This document shows positions 9,405 through 17,560 of a stretch of DNA of 64,000 nucleotides, piece after piece. The number at the start of each line of letters is the position of its first letter. Positions within the stretch are counted from its first letter, which is position 1. The position numbers and the translations under genes are program-made. The notes under the pieces were generated by a model that was not told the origin of the DNA, searched no databases, and saw only the letters and a list, made by a program, of their open reading frames with translations. Origin of the DNA: Actinosynnema sp. ALI-1.44 (GTDB lineage: Bacteria > Actinomycetota > Actinomycetes > Mycobacteriales > Pseudonocardiaceae); the NCBI RefSeq assembly GCF_001984155.1, contig NZ_MTQO01000049.1:530139-594138 (forward strand). The letters run 5' to 3'.

Positions 9405-9848
9405 ATGCGACAGATGGCCATCAAACTCGAGAACGTCGGCATCACCGTTCGCGACCTCGAAGCAGCGATTTCCTTTTTCACAGACCTCGGTCTCACCGTC
9501 GTCGGCCGTGACACGGTCAGCGGTGGGTGGACCGAGACTGCCGTCGGCCTTGATGGCAACCACGCCAACATCGCGATGCTCCAGACGCCGGACGGTCAGG
9601 GTCGCCTTGAGCTCTTCGAGTACATCCACCCCGAAGCGATCGAGTCGGAGCCCACTCGTCCCAACGAGATCGGCATGCACCGCGTCGCCTTCTCCGTCGA
9701 TGACATCGACAAAGCCCTTGAGACAGCCGCGAAACACGGATGCCGTCCGCTTCGCGGCGTGGCCACCTATGAGGACATCTACAAGCTCACGTACGTCCAA
9801 GGTCCCAGCGGCATCATCGTGATGCTCGCCGAGGAGCTGAAGAACTGA
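9405..9848 (+). CDS. VOC-family protein (glyoxalase/dioxygenase superfamily)
   Basis: The protein has 147 residues and one vicinal-oxygen-chelate unit made of two beta-alpha-beta-beta-beta halves. The first runs from KLENVGITVRDLEAAISFF, the second from GMHRVAFSVDDIDKALE to QGPSGIIVMLAEEL. Candidate metal ligands are the His in the second half (MHRVAF) and Glu residues at LELFEY and near the C-terminus. An ATG at 9414 (MAIKLENV) is an equally good start. It could be a lyase, an isomerase or an antibiotic-binding protein. It stands alone between a terminator and a convergent lipoprotein gene. Confidence 0.82.
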   Translation: MRQMAIKLENVGITVRDLEAAISFFTDLGLTVVGRDTVSGGWTETAVGLDGNHANIAMLQTPDGQGRLELFEYIHPEAIESEPTRPNEIGMHRVAFSVDDIDKALETAAKHGCRPLRGVATYEDIYKLTYVQGPSGIIVMLAEELKN

Positions 9849-9860
9849 CGTCCGATCGGA

Positions 9861-10865
9861 TCACGTGACGATCAGCGGAAGTCTCGGCTCGATGTCGGCA
9901 GCCACTTCGGCGGCGGCAGCGCAGGCGGGCTCGACGTTGTTCGCCCCCAGTACCTGGCTCCTGACGTGGACGGATGTCGCCGTGGTGACTTCGAGGCGGT
10001 ACTCGCAGTCGCTGATCGTGGACACCCCGGACTTGTCGGGCCGTTTCTCGTACGCGTTGCGCTCGTTCACCACGCGCACGGCCGATGTCTCCCCGTTCTG
10101 GCCCTTCGCCCCGGAGGTCCAGAGGGACACGGAGACGAACTCAAGGCTGCCGGGGGTCGTGGTCCCGGTGCTGTACCGACAGGACCGCACCACCTCGGTG
10201 GACGGGTTGCCCTCACCGAGGCGCATCGACGCCTTGCGGTCCGTGCTGATCAGGGCGCATGGGTCAAGCGCGCGCACGTCGACCGGCCGGTCACGGTCGG
10301 CGCGTACGGGCGCTGGATCCGGAGCGGGCAGTTTGGCTGCCAACTGGCGGGTCAGGTCGGGAAAGGCACAGTCCTTGCTCTCGGGTTTCGTCACGGGCGC
10401 GACTTCCAGCGAGGACGTCGCGTTCACCTGGAAGAACACCCTGCACCCGATCAGCTGCACCGGGCCGACCTGGTAGACCTCCCTGCCGTCGACGTTGGTC
10501 GTGACGAGGTTGGCCGACCTCTCCCGCTGGAAGCTCTCGGCGATCCGCTTGGCGTCGGCGACCCGGTTCGGTGCGGCGCTGTCGCGCAAGACGAGTTCCA
10601 GGGATCCCATCCGGACCCCGCTGGAGTCGTCGAGCAGTCTCGTCGTGAGCAACGTGCACGAACGCCGGTGGCCGTCCTTGGTCTCCTTGTCCACTTTGAG
10701 GCGAAGGTCGGCCTTCTCCTGGTCGGTGAGCAGGTCGCACGGGTTGATCGCGGCGACGTTCGCCGGTCTCGCCGGTGCCTCAGGCGTGCCGGATGTGCCG
10801 GAGCACCCTGCTGTCAACACGAGGACCATCGCCGCACCCACCAGGCGCCTCATCGGTGTCACCAC
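9861..10865 (-). CDS. DUF3558-family lipoprotein, two tandem domains
   Basis: This is a predicted actinobacterial lipoprotein of 334 residues, with a lipobox in VLTAGCSG. It contains two copies of the DUF3558 pattern: one begins INPCDLLTDQEKADL (about residue 40), the other VRALDPCALISTDRKASM (about residue 200). Each pairs a PC motif with a later CxLL or CRYS segment, consistent with a disulfide. A second start (MRRLVGAAM) lies five codons in. The function of this family is unknown, and it is usually anchored on the outer face of the membrane. It is divergent from the M1-like gene. Confidence 0.82.
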   Translation of the reverse strand: MVTPMRRLVGAAMVLVLTAGCSGTSGTPEAPARPANVAAINPCDLLTDQEKADLRLKVDKETKDGHRRSCTLLTTRLLDDSSGVRMGSLELVLRDSAAPNRVADAKRIAESFQRERSANLVTTNVDGREVYQVGPVQLIGCRVFFQVNATSSLEVAPVTKPESKDCAFPDLTRQLAAKLPAPDPAPVRADRDRPVDVRALDPCALISTDRKASMRLGEGNPSTEVVRSCRYSTGTTTPGSLEFVSVSLWTSGAKGQNGETSAVRVVNERNAYEKRPDKSGVSTISDCEYRLEVTTATSVHVRSQVLGANNVEPACAAAAEVAADIEPRLPLIVT

Positions 10866-11032
10866 GTCCTTAGTCGAGTTCGGCGCCCACCATGGCAGCT
10901 CCGGGGCCCACGGGGCGAGGGTTGAACGACCGTCATCGGATAACGCGCGAGCATAGGGAACTGGCAGTGGCAGACCCCGGCGGGGTCCACTGAGACTGAC
11001 CGGGCCCTGTCCCGGACCCGAGAGGTTTCCCC

Positions 11033-12454
11033 ATGGCTGTGCGGATTCGACGAACGTTCTCGTCGGTCACCCTGCTGCTGTGCGGCCTGTCCTTGTGCCC
11101 AGCCGTCGCCCACGCAGCCGACACCGTCGACACCGACACGATCGGCACCGACGGATACGTGCACGTCGCGCCCAACGGCGTCGTGCTCGGCGTCGACCCC
11201 TACTACCCCACGGACGGCAACGGCGGGTACAACGTCGCCGACTACGCGGTGAACCTGACGTACGACCCGGCTGACCGCTTCCTCAACGCCCGGACCGTCG
11301 TCACGGCCACCACGACCCAGCGTCTCACCCGGTTCAACCTCGACCTGCGCGGCCTCACCGTGAGCTCGGTGAAGGTCGGCGGCGTTCCCGCGTCCTTCAC
11401 CCGCGCCAAGGAGCACGAGCTGGTGATCACCCCGGCCACCGGGCTCGCCGCGGACACCGCCTTCACCGTGGAGATCGTGTACTGCGGCCGCCCGCAGCCC
11501 GAACACACCCCGAGGCGGGGCGCGACCGGTTGGCGCACGTCGTTGTCCGGCGGGGTGTTCGCGGCAGGCGCGCCTCACTCGGCGACGACGTGGTTCCCCG
11601 TCAACGACACCTCGGCGGACAAAGCCACCTTCCACGTGAAGGCCACTGTTCCCGACGGCTGGGCCGTGGTGTCCAACGGGGTGCGCCAGTCCGTCCACAA
11701 CGGACAATACACGTGGGCGGAGGAAACCCCGATCACCCCGTCCGCCACGATGATCGGCATCGACCGGTACACCGTGCGCGAAACCACCCTGCCGGACGGC
11801 ACTCCCGTCCTCGACGCGTTCGCACCCGGCACCGGCACCGCCCTCGCCAGGTCCCTGCCCAAGGTCATGGCCTTCCTGACGGCCAAGCTCGGGCCATACC
11901 CGACACCTTCCGCAGGCGGACTGTACGTGCCGGACTGGATCGCCTACACGCATCCGTCACAGGGCCGCCCGGTGTACGGCTCCGGCGCGGACCAGTCGGC
12001 GCTGGCCCAGGCTGTGGCCGCGCAGTGGTGGGGCAACCAGCTCGCCATCAAGATGTGGAGGGACCAGCCGCTGGTCGACTCGTACGCCCGCTACCTGGTG
12101 TGGCTGTGGGACGAGGCGAACGGTGGCCCGGATGTCGAGCGGCGCTACCAGGACGCGCTGCGCCGGGCAGGCACGGACGCCCGGTTCTGGGGACGTCAGC
12201 TGGCCGATCCGGGTGTCGGCAGGGAGTTCTCCGTCACCGACAAGGGTGTGCTGATGGTGCACGCCCTGCGCAAACACATCGGTGACGAGAAGTTCTTCGT
12301 GGTTCTGCGTGAATTCCCGCAGATCGCCGTGCTGCTCAACCAGGGCTGGCACGACTGGGAGCTCTACACGGCGGCGGTGGCCGACATGGACCTCAGCGCG
12401 TTCCACAACGCCTGGGTGCACGGCACCACCCCGCCACCGGCGGAGTTCCGCTGA
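11033..12454 (+). CDS. Secreted M1-peptidase-like protein lacking the zinc site (probable pseudoenzyme)
   Basis: This 473-residue protein has a signal peptide ending in AVAHAAD, an M1 N-terminal beta domain (YDPADRFLNARTVVTATTT...) and a shortened catalytic domain. Where active M1 aminopeptidases have HExxH followed by QWFGN, this protein reads QAVAAQWWGN, so both zinc-binding His residues and the catalytic Glu are lost while the flanking QWWGN is kept. The downstream third ligand, normally in LNEGFA, is in a segment reading LVDSYA. It therefore should not hydrolyse peptides by the M1 mechanism. It may bind a peptide or cell-wall component. The reading frame is intact with a normal stop, so this is not a broken gene. 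Confidence 0.8.
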   Translation: MAVRIRRTFSSVTLLLCGLSLCPAVAHAADTVDTDTIGTDGYVHVAPNGVVLGVDPYYPTDGNGGYNVADYAVNLTYDPADRFLNARTVVTATTTQRLTRFNLDLRGLTVSSVKVGGVPASFTRAKEHELVITPATGLAADTAFTVEIVYCGRPQPEHTPRRGATGWRTSLSGGVFAAGAPHSATTWFPVNDTSADKATFHVKATVPDGWAVVSNGVRQSVHNGQYTWAEETPITPSATMIGIDRYTVRETTLPDGTPVLDAFAPGTGTALARSLPKVMAFLTAKLGPYPTPSAGGLYVPDWIAYTHPSQGRPVYGSGADQSALAQAVAAQWWGNQLAIKMWRDQPLVDSYARYLVWLWDEANGGPDVERRYQDALRRAGTDARFWGRQLADPGVGREFSVTDKGVLMVHALRKHIGDEKFFVVLREFPQIAVLLNQGWHDWELYTAAVADMDLSAFHNAWVHGTTPPPAEFR

Positions 12455-12465
12455 CCAGCGCGGAC

Positions 12466-12492
12466 GCGGGTGTCCTCCAGGAGGACACCCGC
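12466..12492. terminator. Bidirectional hairpin terminator
   Basis: A perfect 12-bp stem (GCGGGTGTCCTC and its complement) with a CAG loop lies between the convergent M1-like and LysR genes, 11 nt after one stop and 4 nt from the other. Confidence 0.82.
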
Positions 12493-12496
12493 CCGG

Positions 12497-13432
12497 TCAA
12501 GCCAGGTAGCGCGAGTACACCGGCGATTCCTCGCACTCCAGCCGGTACGCCAGCGCGGCGTCCGCGACGACCTGCCGCGCGCAGTCGGCGAACTCGCCTT
12601 CCCTGTGCCACACCAGCAAGAACCGCCGCGACAGCGCTCCGTCCGCGAGCAGCCGTGCGGCGACCTGCTGGTGCCCCTCGCACGCCGCCTGCGACAACCC
12701 GACGGCACCGTTGCGCACCGCCGCCACAACCATCCCGTAGGACTCCGAGACGTACCGCACCCGAGGCGTGAACCCCGTGCGACGACAGGTTGTATGGAAG
12801 TACTCGTGGAACCGCGACGAGTCCGGTGTGGGCAGCACCCACTCCTCCCCCGCCAGCTGGTCCAGCCGGATCACCTTGTGCCGGGCCAACGGGTGGTCCT
12901 CGCGCAGCAGCACGAGCGTCTGGTCGTGCGTCACCACCGCTGTTTCCACCGACGCGGGCGCGACCGTCTCGTACCCGGGGTAGTCCTTGACCACGCCCAC
13001 TTCCAACCGCCGCTGGGCGACCAGGTTCACCACGAGGTCCCGGCAGTCGCTGTCGAACAGCGACGCGCCGGGACCGCTCGGCCCGTGTTCGCCCACGATC
13101 GCGGGCAGGTGGCCGAGGATCGGCGAGCACACCCCGCCGACCCGGACCACCCCGGACGGTCCGGTGCGGGTCTCGATGTCCCGCACCAGGCCCTCCATCA
13201 ACGGCAGCACCGCGCTGATCCGGTCGAGCAGCAGTTCTCCCGTCGGCGTCGGCGCGACGGAATGGGTGTGGTTTCCCCGGTCGAACAACCTTTGCCCGAG
13301 CGTGTTCTCCAGGCGCTTGAGCTTTCCGCTGACCGCGGGCTGGCTGATGCCGAGCAGCACCGCCGCCTCCGACAGGCTGCCCGTCGCGCCGATCGCCTGC
13401 ACCAGCCGCAGGTGGTGGACATCAAGTTCCAT
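12497..13432 (-). CDS. LysR-family transcriptional regulator (cyclodipeptide locus)
   Basis: This 311-residue regulator has an N-terminal winged helix-turn-helix (LRLVQAIGATGSLSEAAVLLGISQPAVSGKLKRLE, shown here only as a landmark for residues 8-42) and a LysR effector-binding domain from about residue 90. The ATG at 13432 has GGAGGT upstream. It is the third gene of a leftward operon behind the cyclodipeptide synthase and the NCS1 permease, 17 nt after the permease stop. It probably senses the product or the substrate of that pair. LysR genes are more often divergent from their targets, so its position inside the operon suggests autoregulation. Confidence 0.9.
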   Translation of the reverse strand: MELDVHHLRLVQAIGATGSLSEAAVLLGISQPAVSGKLKRLENTLGQRLFDRGNHTHSVAPTPTGELLLDRISAVLPLMEGLVRDIETRTGPSGVVRVGGVCSPILGHLPAIVGEHGPSGPGASLFDSDCRDLVVNLVAQRRLEVGVVKDYPGYETVAPASVETAVVTHDQTLVLLREDHPLARHKVIRLDQLAGEEWVLPTPDSSRFHEYFHTTCRRTGFTPRVRYVSESYGMVVAAVRNGAVGLSQAACEGHQQVAARLLADGALSRRFLLVWHREGEFADCARQVVADAALAYRLECEESPVYSRYLA

Positions 13433-13449
13433 GCCGTCACCTCCGGCGT

Positions 13450-14751
13450 TCAGCGGTGCGTGTCGACCCCGGACCCGGACAGCGGCCGCGTGATCCCGAC
13501 CGTTTTGCCGATCACAGCGTACAGCGCGAACGCGGCCACGACGGAGTTGATCGTCGGGATGCCGACCGGGACCAGGAACCCCACGGCCGCGCCCACCACC
13601 CAGCACACCAGCGACGCGGGCACCCAGTCCGGCGGGTCGTCCGGCAGTTTGCCTGCCGCGCGTGTTTCTTCGAGCTGCGCACGCCAGGTGCGCACCACGA
13701 AGTACTCGGCGATCACGATGCCCGCGACCGGTGGGGTGACCACCCCGATCCAGGTCAGGAACACGGTGAAGTGGTCGAGGATCCCCCACGCGGACAGCCC
13801 GGTGCCGAGCGCGCCCAGCCACAGCGTCGCCCGGGCGCGGCTGATCTGTCTGCGCAGCAACATGTCCACCGTGTTCACCAGGCCAAGCGACGCCGAGTAC
13901 AGGTTCCAGTCGTTGATCTTCATGATCGCCGCGACCATGATCAGCGTGCCGATCACACCGGAGTTGGACATGATCACCGCGACCACGTCCGCGCTGCGCG
14001 CGGCGTGCGCGAGCAGCACCCCGGTCAGGCCGATCAGGTACTCGCCGAGGGTGACGCTGATCAGGGTCTGCTTCACCACGTCCCCGACCCGCCGGTTGAA
14101 CCGGGTCATGTCGGGTGTCATCACCGCACCCATGATGAACGCGCCCGCGACCAGCGTGGTGCCCTGCGCGAGGCTCAACGCGGGGCCGGGAGCAGGCATC
14201 CCGACCAGCTGAGCCAGATCGTGCCTGCTCAGCTCGGACACGATCGTCCACCCGGTGAGCAGCAGGAACGCGGGAACGGTCAGGTACGCCGTCCACGCCA
14301 TGGTGTGGAAGCCCGCGACCACGACCGCGGTCACCGCCATGCCTCCGACGACCGCCCACACCCAGACGGGCGGACCGCCCATGAGCGCGTGCAGGCCGTG
14401 CGCGAACACGTCGTTCTGCACACCGAACCACCCCGCGAGGCTCAGCGTCACCAGCAGGCCCACCAACGCGGAACCCCGCCCGCCGAACCCGGCCCAGCGC
14501 GCCAGCACGGACGTGGAGAGACTCTCCCGCATTCCCGCGACGCCCATCAGGATCGTGACGATCTCCAGCATCACCGACCCGAGGGTGATCGCGAGCACCG
14601 CGTCCCAGAACGTCATCCCGAGGCCGAGTGTGGCGCCGAGCAGGAACTGGTGGAACGCGGACACCTGGCCGAAGCGCTGCACGGCGACGGAGAACCACGA
14701 CGTGCGGGCCTCGTCGGGCAGCCTGCGCAGCGAATAGTCGTCGTGTGCCAT
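13450..14751 (-). CDS. NCS1-family (cytosine permease-like) transporter
   Basis: This 433-residue membrane protein has about 12 hydrophobic segments. The N-terminal pattern DYSLRRLPDEARTSWFSV, the segment FLLGATLGLGMTFWDAVLAI and LAGWFGVQND are typical of the nucleobase:cation symporter-1 family (CodB-like). It starts 2 nt before the cyclodipeptide synthase stop region and is surely co-expressed with that gene. NCS1 proteins import nucleobases, hydantoins or thiamine precursors. Known actinomycete pathways couple cyclodipeptides to guanine or hypoxanthine, so nucleobase import could serve such a reaction here. Export of the dipeptide is an alternative that would be unusual for the family. Confidence 0.87.
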   Translation of the reverse strand: MAHDDYSLRRLPDEARTSWFSVAVQRFGQVSAFHQFLLGATLGLGMTFWDAVLAITLGSVMLEIVTILMGVAGMRESLSTSVLARWAGFGGRGSALVGLLVTLSLAGWFGVQNDVFAHGLHALMGGPPVWVWAVVGGMAVTAVVVAGFHTMAWTAYLTVPAFLLLTGWTIVSELSRHDLAQLVGMPAPGPALSLAQGTTLVAGAFIMGAVMTPDMTRFNRRVGDVVKQTLISVTLGEYLIGLTGVLLAHAARSADVVAVIMSNSGVIGTLIMVAAIMKINDWNLYSASLGLVNTVDMLLRRQISRARATLWLGALGTGLSAWGILDHFTVFLTWIGVVTPPVAGIVIAEYFVVRTWRAQLEETRAAGKLPDDPPDWVPASLVCWVVGAAVGFLVPVGIPTINSVVAAFALYAVIGKTVGITRPLSGSGVDTHR

Positions 14752-14753
14752 CG

Positions 14754-15458
14754 TCACGCCGCCTCGTCTTCGGCGCACAGCACGACGAACCCCTGACCCG
14801 GGTGCGGCTGCCAGGTCAGTTCCCGCGCGTAGAGCCGTTCCAGGAATGCGACGCGCTGGTGGTAGGCGAACACCGAGCTGTCGACCCCGGCGATCGCCGG
14901 GGTGTCGATGAACATCGGCAGTTCGGCCAGGAAGTACAGAACGGCACACCGCAGCTGCGCGTCGGTCGGCGTTCGGCCAGGTGGCAGACGGCGGTCGAGC
15001 ACCCAGTGGGTGGCGTCCAGGCAGTGCGCACCGAACTTCTCGTCGGTGGCGAACCTGTCGTGCGCGTCGCGTAGGAGGCCCTGGTAGTGGGCGTTGTAGG
15101 CGAGCGCGGCGCCGTCGAGCACGTGCTCGCACGGGTCGTTCACGCCCACGTCCCGCAACGCGCGGCAGATCTTGTTGAGCACGTACTGGCCTTGGCGGCT
15201 GGCCTTCCGCCGGGCGCGGGCGGGTTCGTAACCGAGTGCCTCCAAGGTGTGCACGGCCGCGCGGTCGGGCACGAAGAAATGGAAACGCTCGAATTCCCGT
15301 GACGCCCAGTGGGCGAGCGCGGCGATGCGTTCGGGCGTGAAGTAGCTGTTGAACGGGCTCACACCGATACACACGTGCCTGCCACTTCGAAGCGGGGCGG
15401 CGCAGTGTTCGGTCAGCGGAGTTGTCAGCAACACCGTCGACTCCGAAATGTATTTCAC
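14754..15458 (-). CDS. Cyclodipeptide synthase (AlbC-like, NYH subfamily)
   Basis: This tRNA-dependent cyclodipeptide synthase joins two aminoacyl groups taken from aminoacyl-tRNAs into a diketopiperazine. The sequence GVSPFNSYF holds the catalytic Ser (Ser34 here, Ser37 in AlbC) and Asn37. YFLAE gives the Tyr175/Glu179 pair equivalent to AlbC Tyr178/Glu182. AYHQR gives Tyr199-His200, equivalent to 202-203, which places it in the NYH subfamily. Length is 234 residues from the GTG at 15458; a GTG at 15434 has a better GGAG site and would give 226. Substrate pockets cannot be read with confidence. It is the first gene of an operon with an NCS1 permease and a LysR regulator, with another LysR gene diverging upstream. 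Confidence 0.9.
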   Translation of the reverse strand: MKYISESTVLLTTPLTEHCAAPLRSGRHVCIGVSPFNSYFTPERIAALAHWASREFERFHFFVPDRAAVHTLEALGYEPARARRKASRQGQYVLNKICRALRDVGVNDPCEHVLDGAALAYNAHYQGLLRDAHDRFATDEKFGAHCLDATHWVLDRRLPPGRTPTDAQLRCAVLYFLAELPMFIDTPAIAGVDSSVFAYHQRVAFLERLYARELTWQPHPGQGFVVLCAEDEAA

Positions 15459-15608
15459 AGGGGCAGGGAAGATCCGGATTCGACCACTATCGGCAGGAAC
15501 CCGCGCACCAGGTACTGCCGAAAAGTCATGCCGCCGTCTTATACGCCATGGGAACTTCTGGGGCGTCCGATGCCGGTGAGGTGGCCTTCACGGCACGCCA
15601 TGGCTCTA

Positions 15609-16550
15609 ATGAGTGGCATGGAGCTTCAGGTTCGGCATCTGCGGGTGCTGGTCGCCATCGCCAGGGCAGGCAGCCTCAACCGGGCGGCGGGCCAACTCCG
15701 GCTGGCACAGCCCGCCCTCAGCCACCAGCTGCGCAGGATCGAACAACTGGTGGGCGACAAGCTGTTCGACCGCGGCCCGCGCGGCGTGCGACCCACCCGG
15801 ATCGGGCAGCTCGTGCTGGCCCGCGCGGCGGCCATCATCCCGGCGTTCGACGAGCTGGATCGGGATTTCCGCGGGCAGCAGCTGGCGCAGGGCGACGTCC
15901 GGATCGGCTGGAACGACAGCGCGCTCGCGTCCGACGTCTTCCACAGCGTCCGGCACCTGGTTCCGGGCGCCGAACTCACCACCCGCTCGGATCTGTCGAA
16001 CAGTCGGCTGGTGACCCAGGTCGCGGGCGGGTGCGTGGATCTCGCGCTGGCGATGATCTGCGGCCCGCGGTCGCTTTCCGCGCCGGACGGGGTGCGCGTC
16101 GAACGGGTGGCGACCGAGCCGTCGTTCGTGGCGATGCCGTCGACGCACCCGCTGGCCGCCGCGCCGGTCGTCGACCTGGCGGAGTTGGCGCAGGAGCGGT
16201 GGATCGTGTCCAGCTGCGGCGACGGCTGCCGGATCGTGTTCCGCGAGATGTGCCTGGCGCACGGGTTCGCCCCGCGCATCGCGCACGACGTGGACACGCT
16301 GCGGTTCAACCTGGTCCGCGGCGGGCACGGCGTGTGCCTGGTGCAGCCGACCACCCCGGAGATGCCCGGCATGGCGATCCGTCCGCTGGCCGGCGATCCG
16401 ATGACCGTGCAGCACCTCCTGGTGTGGCGGGCGGATCATCCGTTCGCCGAACGGTTCGACGCGGTGCGCCGGGCGGGTGTCGAGGCGTACGACCGGCTCG
16501 CCGCCGAGAACGACCGCTATCGCCGGTGGCTGGATAACGGCGTGGCATAG
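15609..16550 (+). CDS. LysR-family transcriptional regulator, divergent from the cyclodipeptide operon
   Basis: The protein has about 313 residues from the ATG at 15609; an ATG at 15618 (MELQVRHL) is also possible. The winged helix spans residues about 7-65 (GSLNRAAGQLRLAQPALSHQ) and the effector domain follows. It is transcribed away from the cyclodipeptide synthase across a 150-nt gap, the classical LysR arrangement for controlling a divergent target. It shares only family-level similarity with the LysR protein at the other end of that operon. It may equally control the rhodanese, thioredoxin and MFS genes downstream. Confidence 0.88.
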   Translation: MSGMELQVRHLRVLVAIARAGSLNRAAGQLRLAQPALSHQLRRIEQLVGDKLFDRGPRGVRPTRIGQLVLARAAAIIPAFDELDRDFRGQQLAQGDVRIGWNDSALASDVFHSVRHLVPGAELTTRSDLSNSRLVTQVAGGCVDLALAMICGPRSLSAPDGVRVERVATEPSFVAMPSTHPLAAAPVVDLAELAQERWIVSSCGDGCRIVFREMCLAHGFAPRIAHDVDTLRFNLVRGGHGVCLVQPTTPEMPGMAIRPLAGDPMTVQHLLVWRADHPFAERFDAVRRAGVEAYDRLAAENDRYRRWLDNGVA

Positions 16551-16640
16551 CCGTCTGGCAGTGGGCGCGAAGTCCTCGCCCGGCCACACTCGGAATTGGC
16601 GTGAAACACCACGCCGATCGGGCCGGAAAGGGATTCCACG

Positions 16641-16988
16641 ATGCTGCCGCTGATCACGCGTGACGAACTCCGAAAAGGTCTCGAAGCCGGCACGCTGGTG
16701 GTGGTCGACACCATGCCCGCGGCTTATTTCGAACAGGAACACCTGCCCGGTGCGGTGAACATTCCCGGGTTCCCCTACGAGCAGGCGGCCGAGTTCACCG
16801 ACCGGTACGCGCCGGAGGCCCTGCCGGACAAGACCGCCGAAATAGTCGTCTACTGCGCGAACGTGCCCTGCCGCAACAGCGAGTTCGTCGGCGCACGGCT
16901 GCGCGAACTCGGCTATTCGAACGTGCGCAAGTACCGCGAGGGCATCGAGGACTGGGTCGCCGCCGGTCTGGCGACCACCTCCGGCTGA
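16641..16988 (+). CDS. Single-domain rhodanese-like protein
   Basis: This 115-residue cytoplasmic protein carries one rhodanese fold. EQEHLPGAVNIPGF is the conserved CH2-type element, and VVYCANVPCRNSEF holds the active-site loop with the candidate persulfide Cys at the first Cys and a second Cys five residues later. The ATG at 16641 follows a weak GGGATT site. Rhodaneses shuttle sulfur or act as thiol redox partners. The next gene encodes a secreted thioredoxin-like protein, which suggests a shared thiol-redox role, though one acts inside and the other outside the cell. Confidence 0.85.
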   Translation: MLPLITRDELRKGLEAGTLVVVDTMPAAYFEQEHLPGAVNIPGFPYEQAAEFTDRYAPEALPDKTAEIVVYCANVPCRNSEFVGARLRELGYSNVRKYREGIEDWVAAGLATTSG

Positions 16989-17029
16989 CCCGCACACACG
17001 CACTTTTCCCTGCACATCAAGGAGCTCCC

Positions 17030-17491
17030 ATGTCCCTGCTCAAGAACTGGCTGCGCGCGGGCACTGTCGCCGCGGCCGTGGTGGCCTCGGCGCTGCTGTC
17101 CGCCCCCGCCCAGGCCGCGCCGGTCTCCGCCCCGAACGCGGTGATCAGCGCGGAGAACGTCGTCACCGTGACGTCCGCGAACTACAACCAGGTGATGGAG
17201 ACCTCCCGCACCAAGCTGGTGATCCTGGACTTCGGCGCCACGTGGTGCCCGCCGTGCCGCCAGCTCAAGCCGGTCATCGAGAAGCTGGCCGGGCAGTACG
17301 GCGGCCGGTTCCTGCTCGGCGAGGTCGACGCGGACACCAGCCGCGACCTGGTGTCCCGCTACCGCATCCAGTACCTGCCGACCCTGGTGCCGGTGCGCAA
17401 CGCGGCTGAGCTGCCGAATTCCCGAATGATCGGGTTCAAGGGTGAGTCCGCATTGCGGACGTGGATCGACGCCCAGTTGGCCAAGGGCTGA
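17030..17491 (+). CDS. Exported thioredoxin-family protein
   Basis: The protein has 153 residues with a signal peptide (SALLSAPAQAAP, cleavage about residue 29). The thioredoxin fold has the active site WCPPC within FGATWCPPCRQLKPV and the cis-proline segment IQYLPTLV. CPPC is seen in exported reductants as well as cytoplasmic thioredoxins. An AAGGAG sits before the ATG. The gene ends at a strong terminator, so rhodanese and thioredoxin form a unit separate from the MFS gene. Confidence 0.9.
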   Translation: MSLLKNWLRAGTVAAAVVASALLSAPAQAAPVSAPNAVISAENVVTVTSANYNQVMETSRTKLVILDFGATWCPPCRQLKPVIEKLAGQYGGRFLLGEVDADTSRDLVSRYRIQYLPTLVPVRNAAELPNSRMIGFKGESALRTWIDAQLAKG

Positions 17492-17503
17492 TCCAATCCC
17501 CCG

Positions 17504-17540
17504 CGCCCCGGCACGGCCAGCCCACCGTGCCGGGGCGTTT
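17504..17540 (+). terminator. Intrinsic terminator
   Basis: The arms CGCCCCGGCACGG (17504-17516) and their exact complement (17525-17537) form a 13-bp stem with an 8-nt loop followed by TTT. It lies 12 nt after the thioredoxin stop. Confidence 0.87.
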
Positions 17541-17560
17541 CCGCTCGGGAAGGAAACCCT

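Noticed and set aside
12497..14698. A 733-codon leftward frame spanning the LysR gene and part of the permease
   Set aside because: Only its last 311 codons are a gene. The upstream part is out of frame with the NCS1 permease and has no similarity.
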